64,000 nucleotides of DNA from Strix aluco (GCF_031877795.1 NC_133935.1:82303748-82367747); one strand, 5' to 3'. Shown: positions 27,021-40,100, numbered from the stretch's first letter. The notes: generated by a model from the letters alone, not told the origin. Numbers and translations: made by a program.

Positions 27021-27200
27021 CGGCTGCGGGGAACAGTCCGCACCTCTCCCGGCGGAGCGAGGAGCGAGCCCAGAGAAAGGGCGGCAGCGGGCAGGTGGCG
27101 GGGGCAGCACCTCCGGCCAAGCGCGGGCTCCGCCGGCCCCGAACTCATGCGCACTGCGCCCGGCCACCACCCACGGCGGGCGGTTAAAGCGGCAGGCGCC
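27021..27200 (-). other. PROSER2: PROSER2 non-coding exon 1 (5' end approximate)
   Basis: The 3' edge is set by a consensus donor, CAGCCG|GTGAGTGC, at 27021/27020. The 5' edge is a guess. If transcription starts above 27148, the leader contains an ATG at 27148 that opens an upstream ORF of 45 codons. It runs through the splice junction and stops (TAA) just inside exon 2, out of frame with the main protein. No frame through exon 1 stays open into the PROSER2 coding frame, so this exon is untranslated with respect to PROSER2. Confidence 0.55.
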
Positions 27201-27336
27201 CAGCCAGGCCGGGCCGGGGTGGGGCTGCGCGCCCCGTGTGGGGAGCGGCGACTCGTTACGGCTCCGCCTAGTCCGGGCCCTTTGGGCAGGGCATAAGGGC
27301 GGTACTCCTCCCTCCCGGGCGGCCGGGGGAGGCAGC

Positions 27337-27420
27337 CTGAGGTACGATTTAGTCTAGTCTGAGGGAAGCTCTAGTTTGAGGTACGCTCTAGTCTAGTCTG
27401 AGGTACGCTCTAGTCTGAGG
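27337..27420. repeat. imperfect promoter minisatellite, units of 17-22 bases
   Basis: About four degenerate units built from CTGAGGTACGCTCTAGT with an optional CTAGT extension lie side by side at the upstream edge of the CpG island. Unit lengths vary (22, 19, 22, 17). Confidence 0.8.
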
Positions 27421-27499
27421 GGCTTCGCTGTGCTGCCGTGTAACCCCGCGGTCAGCGGGTTAAACCTGCGTCCCCTCGCCTAAAGCGCTGCCTGAGATG

Positions 27500-30400
27500 G
27501 CTCCGCTGAGGAGCGGTCCCCAGTGTCCCCCCAAGCAGTGTGTGTGCGGGGTGGGGGATGTGGGTCTCCACAGCCACCCCGTGAGGGCAGAGAGGGAGGC
27601 GAGCAGGGCGCCATGACGGCCCGCGGTGGGTGAGGAGGAAGGTGTTACCTTTGGCTTTGTCTGAGATCCCTGAAGTAAAACCCTGCCCGGCCCTGGTATC
27701 TCAGGGCAGTGGGGATAGCCCCAATCATGAGGGATAAATTGTGTTGGATCTGGTGTCCGTGTGGCTTAGCCCTCCACTGAGCTACTGGGAAATGTTGAGG
27801 GTAAAAGGTGAAAAAAGAGGGTCGAAAATCACTGGCCCAACCCCCTGCCTCCCCGTTGGGCCACATGCTCCCTGCCTGAGCCTGTGTCTTCAGTGAGGAA
27901 AAGAAAGGGGGTTGTGTGCCTTGTTAATCTGTACCACCCATATATTCAACAGCTCAGTAACAAATATTGCCTATTTGTACTCTTATTTATTGCTAATATG
28001 TCATCATACTCACTGGTATTTATCAAGTAATCATGTTCCCTCCCTCCTTCATTGTGCAAGGCCATGGCAGCCATCAGATTAATGATTATGACTTATGTTA
28101 CACTGTAAAAATTTCAAGCCACTCTCAGAAATCATTATTTCTCACCCATGTTGTGGTGGCAGAAATATTCCTAGAGCAGGAAGTACCTCAAAGTATAAAA
28201 GAAGGAGATGTTTCAAAAAGATGTGGCCCTACCCAAAATAAATGGCATAACAGAACCAGGAAGGGACAGCTGTGCAGTGTGGGTCAACGAGGGCTTGGAA
28301 ATGGTGAGACCATCCCCAATCTTCAGCTTTCTCTTGAGCATCCTCCAGAGTGGTGTCTAGGAGGAGAGCAAATGATTGAGATCCCAAAAAGAGATTTACC
28401 TTAGGTAATCTTTAGTTATTTTAAAGCTGATGTCTAATCTTAGCTGTTTGGTCATTCTGCAGTCAAGAGACATAGGGTATCTCCACCGGCTTGAGACAGG
28501 TTGGACAAATCACGTGCGGAAATGTGTCTCCAGTGGTTGTAGAATGGTGAAACCTGACCTACGTGTCTCTCTTGACTGGAGGCCTAGTTTATAGCTTGCT
28601 AATGTTAGGCTATATGAATCTCACCTCTATTTTTTATTCTTGGCTCTGCCAACAACTTGGTACAGTATCGTATGACTGTCCTGTGTAACATCTGTTACAC
28701 AAGAGTACAGGAGGGGAAAGTGCCTTATTTCATCAAGGAGCAAAGTGGGTGTGGTATCTACTACATGCAGCACATAGACCCTGGTTAAGGAGAACATCTT
28801 TCTTTGGCAAACATATTTAATTCAAGAATATACTTAAAGGTAATCATGTACTTTACTGATTTTTAGTGTGGGAACATCAATGTGCAGATGCAGAGTGCTT
28901 TGAGATTCATCAATGTGGGATGTTAGATAATTTCAATGTATTATTCTTACAGCATTATGTGTAAGTATATGCTAACTCACCTGCCTGAGCTAAAGCTCTC
29001 CTTGCTAAGTAGGATATCACCTTGAGGAAGATCTTACAGTTCCATGGCTTTGTCAGCTCCACACAGTCTTATTTTCTTTATTTCTTGATTTACTCTCAGC
29101 ACCTTGTAATATCAGGTTTAGTCTTACATTAAAAATGTGCTCGGTCAACATTTTTCTACCCCAGGTGTGTGTCTGAAAGTTTTTTGTCCTTTTGATCATC
29201 ATTTCTATGTTTTTTTCTTTCCTCGTTCTTCAACATTACTGACTGCTAATCTGGGCACTGACTTTATTCTAGGAGAGCAACTGTGTGTTGACACATTCTG
29301 TCCTGAAGGTGGGGAAATTTATGGTGCACAGTTCCAAGTACACAGCCCATTACTATGTATTATAGAGAACTTCCCTCTGCGCTGTGAAAACTTGTTATAC
29401 CAGTTTAAAAATATGTCAGGCATGCACCTCCTTCCTCTAACATTAATCATTAATTAACATGTGATACTGACATTTCTGGTTGCTAGTTAATAACGCAAAA
29501 CAGCATTTTTTGTGCTTTTCTAACTTTTATCGTTCTCCAACATCGATGTCACAACATAGCCAACTGTCAGTGTCAGTCTTATGTACGGGAAGCCCATTCT
29601 GCAGCCCCCCTGGCAATGCTGCCCAAACCAGAGCCACTAGAACAAGCCCATGTTTACAAAACTCCTCTTGGCAATCAGACTCCTTTTCCTTGTGTTCCAG
29701 GCCAAAATTCAAGTTTCTTCTCACAGAATGTGCTTGTTGTATTTATTACTGCAAATAGCTGAGACTAGAGACATTAAACTAAGCAACTGCGGTCAAAGAG
29801 AATCTTATTCACCTGTTTAGGACTTTCTTCACAAGTAGATTTCATTTTGGGTCTGTTTTGGGCCTGGACTTGGTAAGCAATTGGTATAACTGAGCAGTTG
29901 GAAAAAAAATATAGAATGATAGAAAGCTCTCTGTTATTTATTTGAATTTCTGTAGGCTTAGAAAGCTCAACAGTTAAAATTCAGAGCTCCCTTGTGCAAG
30001 GCAGTGTATATGAAGTGGAAAAAAAAATCCCGTTTACAAAGCTGGTAATTTACATTTTGAACATAAGACAACAGATAGACAAAATAGGAAATAAATGTGC
30101 ACTGAGAGATGAGGTAACTGTGCAGGAAACAGGGTTTAGACAAAGTGAAGGCTGCATCACGTTTATGGTCATTATAGTTTACTTACTGTTCTGATAAACA
30201 TAATACTATGATTTGTTATTTGTGTAGGAGTGGTCATTGGAAACCTCAAGACAAGACCATGGCTTATTGTACAAAGCATTGTACAAATACCAGGTAGCGT
30301 ACAGTCACTGTTATTCTTGTTTACAATCAGTAATCCCACACAAAATATGCTTCATGACTCATTTATACAACTTTTCCTCATGACTGACCATGTCCTTTTT

Positions 30401-30639
30401 TTGGCAAGGGACTTGCAGCTAGAGCCAATGAAAGGCTTTGGTGTTGCAGCACACCTTGCTTTTCAGTGCCTAGCTGGCAGAATGGATTTCCAAACAGTGA
30501 GATAAACTTACACTAATCAAAACTTCAGGATTTGTCTGTGACTCAGCAGCAGACTGACATCCCAGCCTAGATGTCACTGCTGCCTCTCTCGTGCCAATTC
30601 ACTGGCTTTTGTGGGGCTGTCAGTCAGGTCTGTGTAGTG
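27500..30639. other. intergenic, nothing recognised
   Basis: The transition from CpG island to AT-rich sequence upstream of PROSER2. The 123-codon plus-strand open frame at 28033-28404 has no recognisable features and no supporting splice or promoter context. In mammals an antisense RNA starts near the PROSER2 promoter; I see no specific sequence evidence for one here. Confidence 0.6.
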
Positions 30640-30882
30640 ATCCAGATTAAAACAAACAAGACAAACTGACAAGATTCAGACTGGGTGGGTGGTCTGCGAG
30701 ATGGATAAGAAATAGGCTCACACGCTGCACTCAGAGGGTGGTGATCAGTGGTCTTAGGCTGGCAGTCTGTCACAAGGGGGGGCTCCCAGGGATCGATACT
30801 GGGCCCCACACTGCTCAGCACTGGGTGATGGGGCTGAAAGCACCCTCACCAAATTTGTTCATGACACTAAACTGGGTGGTGA
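30640..30882 (+). mobile_element. older CR1 copy, left part (interrupted)
   Basis: Reverse-transcriptase-region text of CR1: a degraded RVVISG..., then GSILGP-like sequence, then KFVHDTKLGG (from [10 protein letters not shown]). It breaks off at about 30882 after 'actgggtggtgat' and appears to resume at 31584 with the next part of the CR1 sequence, because a younger CR1 copy sits in between. Confidence 0.7.
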
Positions 30883-31583
30883 TACTAAACTTTGTGGCTG
30901 GAAAGCTGCCAGTCAGAGAGGGACCTGGGGGTGTTGACTGACAGCTGGCTGAACATGAGCCAGCAGTGTGCCCAGGTGGCCAAGAAGGCCAATGGTATCC
31001 TGGCTTGTATCAGCAATAGCGTGGCCAGCAGGGACAGAGAGGTGATCTTACCCCTGTACTTGGCACTGGTAAGGCTGCACCTCGATGACTGTGTTCAGTT
31101 TTGGGCCCCTCACTACAAAAAGGACATTGAATGACTTGAGCGTGTCCAGAGAAGGGCAACGAAGCTGGTGCAGGGTCTGGAGCACATGTCGTACGAGGAG
31201 CGGCTGAGGGAACTGGGGGGGTTTAGTCTGGAGGAGGCTGAGGGGAGACCTCATCACCCTCTACAACTGAAAGGAGGTTGCAGAGAGATGAGTCTCTTTA
31301 ATCAAGTAACAAGCAATAGGACAAGAGGTAATGGCCTCAAGTTGCGCCAGGGAAGGTTTAGACTGGATATTAGGAAGCATTTCTTTACAGAAGGGGTTGT
31401 TGGGCGTTGGAATGGGCTGCCCAGGGAGGTGGTGGAGTCCCCATCCCTGGAGGTGTTTAAGAGTTGGGTTGACATAGTGCTGAGGGATATGGTGTAGTTG
31501 AGAACAGTCAGTGTTAGGTTAATGGTTGGACTAGATGATCTTCAAGGTCTTTTCCAACTGAGATGATTCTGTGATTCTGTGAT
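30883..31583 (+). mobile_element. CR1 3' end, younger copy inserted in the older one
   Basis: The copy begins near 'gtggctggaaagctgcc' and runs through the conserved C-terminal ORF2 region ([20 protein letters not shown], then [22 protein letters not shown], then [19 protein letters not shown]). It ends with the 3' repeat 'attctgtgattctgtgat'. The frame carries a few stops and indels. It is closely similar to the copy at 46555-47061. Confidence 0.92.
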
Positions 31584-32452
31584 GTGGACATGTCAGAACG
31601 GAGAGCCATCTTACAGAGACACCTGGACAGGCTGGAAGAGTGGGCTAGCAAGAACTGTATGAAGCTTAACAAAGACAAGCGCAAGGTCTGGGACAGACCT
31701 TGGGACATTGTCCCACCTGGGACAACATAACCCAAGAGCCCAATACAGGCCAGGATCTGTGTGGCTGAGGAGCAGCCTTGCTGAGAGGGATCTGGGGGTC
31801 CTGGTGGACAACAAGCTGAACGCAAGTCATCAGTGCACCACTGCAGCAGTGATGGCAAATCAGATCCTGGGCTGCATCTGCAGGGGCATTACTAGCAGAG
31901 ATAGAGACATGATCATCCTATTCTACTCAACGCTTGTCAGGCCACACCTGGAGTACTGTGTCCAGTTCTGGTCTCTGCAATTCAAAAAAGACCCAGACAG
32001 ACTGGAGAGGGTTCAGAGGAGAGCCACTGAGGTGATCAAAGGGCTGGAGAACCTGCCCTGTGAGGAAAGACTGAAGGAGTTGGGTCTTTTCTTCCTGGAG
32101 AAGACTCGGGAGGGACCTCATCACAGTATTCCAGTACTTAAAGGGCTGCTACAAAGAGGGCGGAGGCTCTGCCTTCACAAGGAACCACATGGAGAAGACA
32201 AGGGGCAATGGGTACAAGTTGCACTGGGAGAGGTTTCATCTTGATATGAGAAAGATATTTTTTACAGTGAGAACAATCGCTCACTGGAACAACCTCCCCA
32301 GAGACATGGTAGAGTCCCCATTGCTGGAGGTTTTCAAGATGTGTCTGGACAGTGTGTTAGATAATCTCATCTAGACTCCCTTTCCCACGAAGGTCTGGAC
32401 CAGGTGATCTTGTGAAGTCCCTTCCAGCCTGGGCTGTTCTATGATTCCATGA
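31584..32452 (+). mobile_element. older CR1 copy, right part, with 3' end
   Basis: Continues the CR1 sequence left at 30882: DMSERRAILQRHLDRLEEWASKN, then LAERDLGVLVDNKLN, then [22 protein letters not shown], to the 3' UTR ending 'gttctatgattccatg'. The sequence differs from the inserted copy and marks another subfamily. The longest surviving frame is 178 codons (31708-32244), with a frameshift before the C-terminus. Confidence 0.9.
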
Positions 32453-35400
32453 ACATTTTTGGAAGGAGTTTGTATCTTTTTTTAACCTAGATAATTTTGC
32501 ATTTGGTTCAGAGTGTCATGGGACAAAACCAAACTTGAGGTTGAGGGAGACAGCAACCTTTGAAACTAGATCTGTTGCTCTAGGGACAGGAATATGGAAC
32601 TCCAAAAATGGTGACCCAAGCTCCAAAAGAACTAAAAATGTTAACTTTCTCATAAGAGAAGATGGGAAGTTTACAATCCTGTCATCTGAGCTGCAGAGAG
32701 CAACTTCCATTCCTCCCCTGGGTGATTAGGGTGCATGTGTGGAAAGTGAGAGGTGAGTTTGAATGGTCTGATGGTTCAGAGACAACTGAGTCTTCTAGAC
32801 TGACGCTTCCTAGACAAGCATTTGAGATACCATCACTTGCTGTAAAAAAATGGCCAAGATAGGAGGACCTGGGGAGAGCAGAGACTGTCAGCATTTATTT
32901 GGCACTCTATAGAAATGCCTTTAGCATTTAGTTCTATTTGTGATTAAGCCAGAAGGATATCTAATTTCCAGGTTGTGTTCTAAGTTAATTGAGAAATATC
33001 AGTGAGGCTGCTGTGGCCAGTGCCATTCTGTACCTGTACAGAAGCAGAGCTGAAGGCATCGAGAGCTGTGGTTATTTTTTTCCAGCAAGCCTTCACAGTT
33101 TTCCTTTTGTCTTCTGTATCCCCAGATTCACCTCTGCCCCCTTCTTTCTTCAGTACCTTATCTCCTTCCTGTATTGCTGAGGTCATCTCACTGTCCCCAA
33201 GCCATTCCTTCGGCCTCCTCCACCATCACCCCCACCCCACCAGTGCTTCTTGACCCACCCTCTTTCTCCAGAACTCTCCATCTTGCCTTTCTGGCTTCCT
33301 ACTGCCTTCTGTCTCCATCAAGCCATGTCCCTCTTCCTTGTTGGTGCCTCCAGAGCCTAGTCTGGTAGGCATACTAGTAAGCTGTCTAATAAGTTGGACC
33401 TAAGTTCTCTCCTCATTTCACTTTTGATGTTAGTGCACCTCACTGCTGAGACAAGATTTGCAGGTATGAGGAGAACTCTGCAGAATAAGAAGTTGCCTAA
33501 TGAGTTGTCCTGTCTTCAGGGTTTGTCTGCAGTTCAGCTGGGGGGAGAGAAAGGAGAGCTGCAGTGTATTTTTGGCATTCAGTACCTCAGTTTCACTTAA
33601 ATTCTAGTTTTGACTCCTAAATCCTTTATTAGCTCTAGTCCTTCATCTTTTCCTTCAGCAGATCCTGCTCTTAGAGCAAATATTTCCCTTTTCCCATGTT
33701 TGGTCTGTTTAGAGGGGGTGGGACAGCCTTCTACTGGTTTTGCAATATCTGGCTGAAAGTGGCCCAATTTTAGCATGCTCCTGTAGCATTAATGCAATAC
33801 AAAAGTATGCCTAATAGCTATTCCTTGGCTTCTAGTATTTAAAGCATAAGTTTTCTGACACTGAATGATAATTTGTTCTCCCATACATCCCAATGAGTAT
33901 AGACAGCTAGTTACTTTTCAGTGTCAATGAGTTTGAAATGAATGCAACTTATTTTCCTGTGGGGAATGGAAACATATGTCACTGAATGGAATTAAATATT
34001 AATCATGTTATTTCCAAAGGGGAGGAGTGCAAGGAGAATCAAAGGAATGTAGAAGATTGTTTATTCTAAGAGAGCATAACTTCTGAACATACGTTCAGAA
34101 ATAAACGTGTCTCTTTAAGTTGTTGTGTGTTTTAATGGTTTGGGCTTTTTTTTCTTTTTTTAAAAATTTCTGGTTTGATTCCTTTTAGAACTGAAAGTTA
34201 ATTCTTCTAATGGTCTTCCATTGGCCCATAATATAAGTGTGGATGATCTTATTTCCAGTGCCCAAGGACAGGGTGTCCTGTCATACAGTGAGCTGTATTT
34301 TGCATTTGAGCTGTATTTTCTGTTTCAGCAGAACTGAATGGTTTATGGAGAAGGAGAGCGGCACGGAGGCATTCCTTATATATCATGTCTGGAGGAAGGA
34401 TTTGCCATTGTCATCCAGGATGTTCTGTAACTGTTCTGGAAAGGGATTCTGGTAGGGCTGTGGGCTCTGTCCAGGGTCAGCTTCAAGTCAGTGGAACAAA
34501 TACTGGTAATTTCATTAGGAGCTCAGTCAGGCCTTTACTAGATCAAGAAAAGGGTTTAGACTTCTGTAGCGGAATGTAAATGGACTTTAGACATTTAAAT
34601 TTCATCTGCAATCCAAACAATCTCTTCTTACCAGCCATCTAAACCTGTATCTGCCTTATCTCTGTAGGTGCCTCTCAGTTTGACCTGAAAGTTCACTTGC
34701 AGCACATGCTGTATGAAGTGAACAGAAAATTTCAGCACAAACTTAACCGTGTTCAACATAGTGGCTTATACATTTTTCATCCTCAAGTGTCACTCAGGCT
34801 CAAAGTGTCCACAGTGTGTTTGGGGATATTTGCTTATGAACTGGGTTTCTGTGGGTTTCTATATACCTTCATAGAAGCTGGGCTGGTGAATAACTTTCAT
34901 GGTTCAGAAAGTGAAAGCAGATATAAAAGCTTCTAATCAAGGTGTTACAGCAAGAAGATGAAAGGAGGAAAGAGGGATGGAAATCCTCACCTCCAGACCT
35001 TCAAGGACAAATCACGTATTTTACATTGTCATTGATGGATAAAAAAATTCCCCATTGTGGCAATCCTCTAATCTCACAGGACAAGGCTATTAGAGGATAA
35101 TCCTAGCCTAAATTGCAGCCCCTATGCTTGAGCCTTGGCTCTCCTAATGCTGTAGGGTACAATTACAGAAGGAGGCCTGGAAACCACAGCCTTTGTTCTG
35201 CCTTATTGCTTAATTGTTTAATGAAGTATTCACTTCATCTAAGTGAGTGCTTTGTAATTTTGTACTTGCATGCAGCTGGCAGTGGCAACAAGCAAAGAAC
35301 TGGCTTTTTTACAGAATAATTTGTTCTCTTGGTAAAAGAAGGTACCATTAAAGATATCAGGCTCCAATAGTAAATAATTTGAGAGATCTCCCCGTAAAAG

Positions 35401-38400
35401 GAAATCTCACCCTTAAAAGTGAGGAATGAAAGCACATTTGTTACTTCTTTCCCCTCCCTCCCGTCTTTTTCTCTTGGTGCTGTGCGAAGACAGATGGAAG
35501 AGGTAGTGAGACAATTAGTACCAGATCTTGCACTAACAGCTCGGTTTCTAAGGTCAGGATACTGCTATCATGTGCACCTCTAAAACTGGAATGGGAGAGG
35601 CATTCCAAACTAAAAAAAGGATATATCAAAAAAGGCTCATATTGAGATGAGAGCAACATTCAGGCCCTTAAATAAGTGCAAAGTCACCATATGTAAGTGC
35701 AAAATAACATTTTAAAAGTTTATTTTTAAATCTTCTGTGGGTTTCAAGAGGAAAACAGTGGCCCTGTTCTGCTCTTGAAAATATTCCTATGCTCAGGACA
35801 ATGTGTCAAACTCCACCTCCCAAGGAGTTCCCTCGTGAAGGTCAAGTGTTCAGAGACATCAGTTCCCTACCAGCCTGTGGAGCTCTGTACCTTCCAGTAT
35901 TTTGGGTGTTTTGATCTTTTGAAGCATTTATTTCTCTTTATAACTATAGAAGGAACTTAGACAATTAGCTCCGGGCTTAGATATCATTTTTGGCTGGGCA
36001 GCTAAACACTAGACACCGGATATCAGGATCTTTGCAATAGGCTAGTGAGAGAATACGACCCTGGGAACAGGAGAAAATGGTTTGAATGCTGGAGGCTTTT
36101 TTGAGTTCCAGCCATGCAGGGTCTCTTGCAAATGCTAAATACCAGAGTAACAGTGCCAGTCTTTAATATCAGGTTTTTCTTTAATAGCTATAAAAGTGTT
36201 TTATGAATAACATCAGTACAAACAGAACAAGTGATGTCACCTGTGCACTAATCCCTTCCTCTCTTGCCAGCCCTGCCTCTTGGGAGGTAATGCCTACAGA
36301 TATTTTGCTGGTTCTCACAAGGAAAGGTGCTGCTTTGCTGAGCCCGCATTGCTAGAGGAAGACAGCAATGAGGGGTGGATTGCAGCTAGTTCACTTGTTG
36401 CTTTCCATACAAAGGCTGCTATAGGTGCCATTCTTGTGACATCCGTGGAGTGCAGATGATGGGAAGGAAACCACACGGTGGCATTTGGCACATCAACAAA
36501 CGGTGTGGTATAGGGCACCTGTATGTATATGGTAGGTACATGTTAATGCATTGATCTTGGCCCAAAAGAGGTGACAAATGCAGGGCTTATGACTGTTCCA
36601 TTTAGAAGGAAGTACAGTGCAAACTTTTTGTTTGTCAGGATGCTTTGTAACTTGTTTTCATGAAACTAGCATTTTCAACATCATTTAACAAACCATTATA
36701 GGCCTTTTAATAAATTATAGTCGTTAACCTTGCCTAGGGTACCTGAGGGCAGGATTTTAATTCAGGCAATAAAGAGCCTGTTCTCTAGGCCAGAATGTTC
36801 AAGATCATGAGAGTCAGAGCCAACATCAATTCAAGGACCAACAGGAGCAAAACTGGCTCACAGCCATATTTGTAGCTTTACCACCCTGATGGGTTCCTGC
36901 CTGTGCTTCTGTACAGAGATTTCTCAGGCTGCTTTTATCTGTGCCCACTCCAAGCTGCCTTTGTGATCTGTTCTTGCAGTTGGAAGAGCTGGGAAGGCCC
37001 TGGTTCCTTTGCCTCCAAGGACATACCTGCCAGCTTTTCTGTAGGGAGTTTCCTGCAGAAGGGTTGACACAGAGACGGGGATCTGACTCATGGCTGCTAG
37101 AGACACCTCCTGGAAGAGCTGTCATGGAATAGCCACGGGGCAGTCGTGATTCAGTCCTGAGCAGGCTCATTAGCACCTGATTTCTTAATGGCATCCCCTA
37201 TACACTTATGTTACCAGCTATTTTTGTATCCTCTATGCAACCACCGCCTTAACAGGAACTCTCTGTCCACATAAAGGAATGGTGGGTTTTTTTTCATCTA
37301 TATGGAAATGCCTGCATAAAGTTTTGTTTAAACCCTTTAAGATGTAAGTTTTTAATTAAGAAGAAAAAACCCCCTTTGCTTAAAACTGAGGTTCAGTACC
37401 CTTTTCCTAGAACCAACATTTTAGCTTCTTTGAAGAAAAGATTTCAAAAAGGGTTGTGAAAATATTTCTTTAGCACATTTTTGGCTTAAAATACTGTCTT
37501 GCCAGGTCTGTTATCATAGCTGCTTATCGCTCTGAGGTAACATTTGGTCTTTGTTTCAAAGTTTCAATTGCTTGGTTTTAGTGTTATTACTGGCCGTGTC
37601 TTAACTTCTGTGGTTACAGATGGCCATAGTCTGAAATGGCTTCTGTGTGAACCAGCTTAATCCTCCACACTGAGCCAGAGGAAGATCAAAAGTGGCAGAG
37701 AGGAAAATGAAACAGAGGGCACAGATCACCCCTGTCTCAGCTGTGTGGGAGCACAGTTGTACAACAGGACCCGAGGCTGTCTAGGAGAAAAGGCACTGAA
37801 TCATGACTGACAGGGATGACTCTGGTCTGAGTGGAGCCTTCGCAGTAAAAACTGATGAAGCAGTTAAATTGCATCTTCCGCTCAGTCTGCTGGTGAGAGT
37901 TGTCCAGAAGCTGCCGAGCACAAAGCTGACATAACCTCTATCCCATTACCACAGGTTCCTGGAGGTTTACCCTGGGCTGGACCTCCCTTGTCACCTTGCA
38001 CGCTTATCGGTGTGCTTGTTGACCTAGCCTGGTTCACTGCATTCCAGAGCTGGTCACTGAATGTTGTTTATTTGAATTCCTCTGCAGCTTCAGCACAGGC
38101 AGGTATACTGGCTCTTTTGATGTTTAAAGTTACAGGCTTCCCTCACCGTGGTGGCTTTGAACAATGTAATTGCTCCCCATCCTTCTTCTACAGTATGGGA
38201 ATTTGGGGATAATCAGTTAATTCAGGCTGATAACCAGTGTTCCCCGAAATTCCAAATATTATTAATGGTATCAGTATGGGTGGTCACGCTTTCTTACTTT
38301 TCATGAAGCCAGGCATAAAGCTGAAGCTCAGATAAAGAAACACCTGGCATTTGTATTCTTTAATATTTACGATAGTATAATGATTACCATTGCAGAGTCT

Positions 38401-38690
38401 TGCAAAGTGTTCACCTGCCCTGAGGGATGGAATGACTCGGCAGGATATCTGCATTACAGTTGGAATATTGTTCCTGCTGGGAGAGGACTTGAGAGAATAT
38501 TTTTATTTTCCAACAGTTCCTGCTGGGCCTTGACATTTACAGTCCATCTGGACTAACACCTTCAGCAGTTTTCTTCTCTACCCAGCAGACTCTGGGCCAG
38601 CAGTGTGACAAGTGCATTAGTTCATCATCAAGCTGTGAGTAGCACAGTTGATTAGTTTTTATCATTCATTGCTTTTAGTGTGTCACAGAG
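32453..38690. other. intergenic, nothing recognised
   Basis: AT-rich sequence with a pyrimidine-rich patch near 33080-33350. All open frames are short and unremarkable. Confidence 0.6.
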
Positions 38691-38700
38691 AACTTACAAC

Positions 38701-38760
38701 TTCCTTTACAGGTGGGGAAACTGAGTCATGGAGAGAAGAGGTGGTGTCACTTAGTTCACC
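38701..38760 (+). repeat. possible MIR-type SINE remnant
   Basis: 'ttacaggtggggaaactgag' followed by a 'ggagagaag' stretch resembles the MIR motif 'acagatgaggaaactgaggc'. Short and degraded. Confidence 0.45.
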
Positions 38761-39654
38761 TGTTAAGGAGGGTGGAAGAGGAGACACTGAGATCCTGGCT
38801 GGCTGAACACTGGCTGGGAGACCCATTCTGTGGATTGCTACCTATTCCTGAAAGTCTGAGGCATGAAGGCATGATTGTCACACTCTGCTCACCTCTTCTG
38901 CCTGGCTTGCCGATCCAGTCTCCTGAAAGGTCTTTCTGAATCACTTCTTCCCTCCAGAACCTCTTACCAATCTACACAAACTCATTTGGATCTAAAATTA
39001 AAACTCCCTAGGAAAGCCAGAACAGCCAGGCTTTCCCAAGCTGCGCTCTGCTGAATGTTGCAGCTCCCCAAACACATCTCTATTTCTCACAGATGTATTT
39101 CTTAAAGCAGAACAGGGTCTCCTCTTGCTTCCAAAGATCTTCCTAGGATTCGGTACAGTCACCCATCTTGACTATTGGATTGCAACTGGTCCTCCAATGT
39201 AATCAGTGAGGATGCAAAGAGAGGGGCTGCAGGGAGAGTTGGGAGAAGAGAGTTTATACCCATGACTGGCACGGCTCTCAGGAGTACTTTCTCACACATG
39301 CTGTTCAGAGAGCTGCCTGATTAAACCGGGGGCTCATTCCCTGTGAGCAGTCGAGTAGAAAAACAACAGTGGCAGGACTGGCCTAACACATTAACCAGGA
39401 ATTGCTTCAAGACGTGAGCTGTTATTGCCCTCTGCTGACAGTTCGCTATATAGTGCCACTCCTTCTGTTGTAGCACAAACAAGGATTTCTGAGGCTCTGT
39501 AGTAAACTGAAGGAACCTCCCTCAGACAGAGATTTTTGGGGTTTATTGCTTGATTTGTTTATATCCTTTCTCACTGTTATAACTTAGACTTACGTATCAA
39601 TCATCTCACATCAAAGATAAGTCCAGTCTAAGCTGTTGAGCAAGGCGATGAGTG

Positions 39655-39855
39655 TATAGCTAGCAAGAGCCAGTTTTCCCCTGGAGAGCTTGCAGTCTGC
39701 AGAGACGAGACAGATAAAGAGTAGCAGAAAAAAAAAAAAATAAAAAAAAAAAGAATGATCAGCCCCATTTTACATATAGGCTGCTGAGATACTGAAATAT
39801 CTAGCTGAGCCCACAGAAAGGCAGCTCTATTACCCTGCCTGGAAGCTGTAGTCAG
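39655..39855 (+). repeat. possible MIR-superfamily SINE remnant
   Basis: It carries 'ctggagagcttgcagtct' and 'gacgagacagataaagag', then 'ccccattttacatatagg', in the order seen in old amniote MIR-like SINEs. An A-rich tract at about 39729-39753 interrupts it. Confidence 0.45.
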
Positions 39856-40100
39856 ATGAATTCAAAGCAGAAATAAGCCACAAGTTCTGACTACAAGGAG
39901 AATGGATCACATTGTTGGCGTCTTCTTTTTTTTGCTTCTTTTTTTTTTTTTTTTTCTTTTTTTCTTCACAAGGTTAGATAATTCCTTAGCTCAACCAAAG
40001 TTGCAATTCAGTCAAATGCCGTATTGGGGTAAGCAGGCCAAGAAGCAATGACCTATGATAAATAGGAGGCTGGACAGTCACATTTCTTTTCTGCCTCTGT

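Larger units (their letters stand above)
26630..27480 (-). promoter_or_regulatory. PROSER2: CpG island and promoter of PROSER2
   Basis: GC content and CpG frequency rise sharply against the AT-rich surroundings. The island contains the predicted exon 1 donor and lies upstream of the coding exons on the minus strand, as expected for a CpG-island promoter without a TATA box. A near-palindrome TGCGCACTGCGC at 27148-27159 resembles an NRF1 site with one extra base, which is weak evidence. GC-rich G-box-like stretches lie at 27205-27245. The start site is not determined; 27170-27300 is plausible. Confidence 0.75.

Noticed and set aside
26611-27120. 169-codon minus-strand frame in the CpG island
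   Set aside because: It begins at a TTG, runs across the exon 1 splice donor, and is open mainly because of high GC. No known domain.
28033-28404. 123-codon plus-strand frame upstream of PROSER2
   Set aside because: No recognisable motif, unremarkable composition, no splice or promoter context.
27200-30000. Divergent antisense RNA from the PROSER2 promoter
   Set aside because: Such an RNA is known in human, but I see no conserved exon or clear splice pattern here.
31708-32244. 178-codon plus-strand frame
   Set aside because: It is part of the older CR1 ORF2, frameshifted before its C-terminus, not a host gene.
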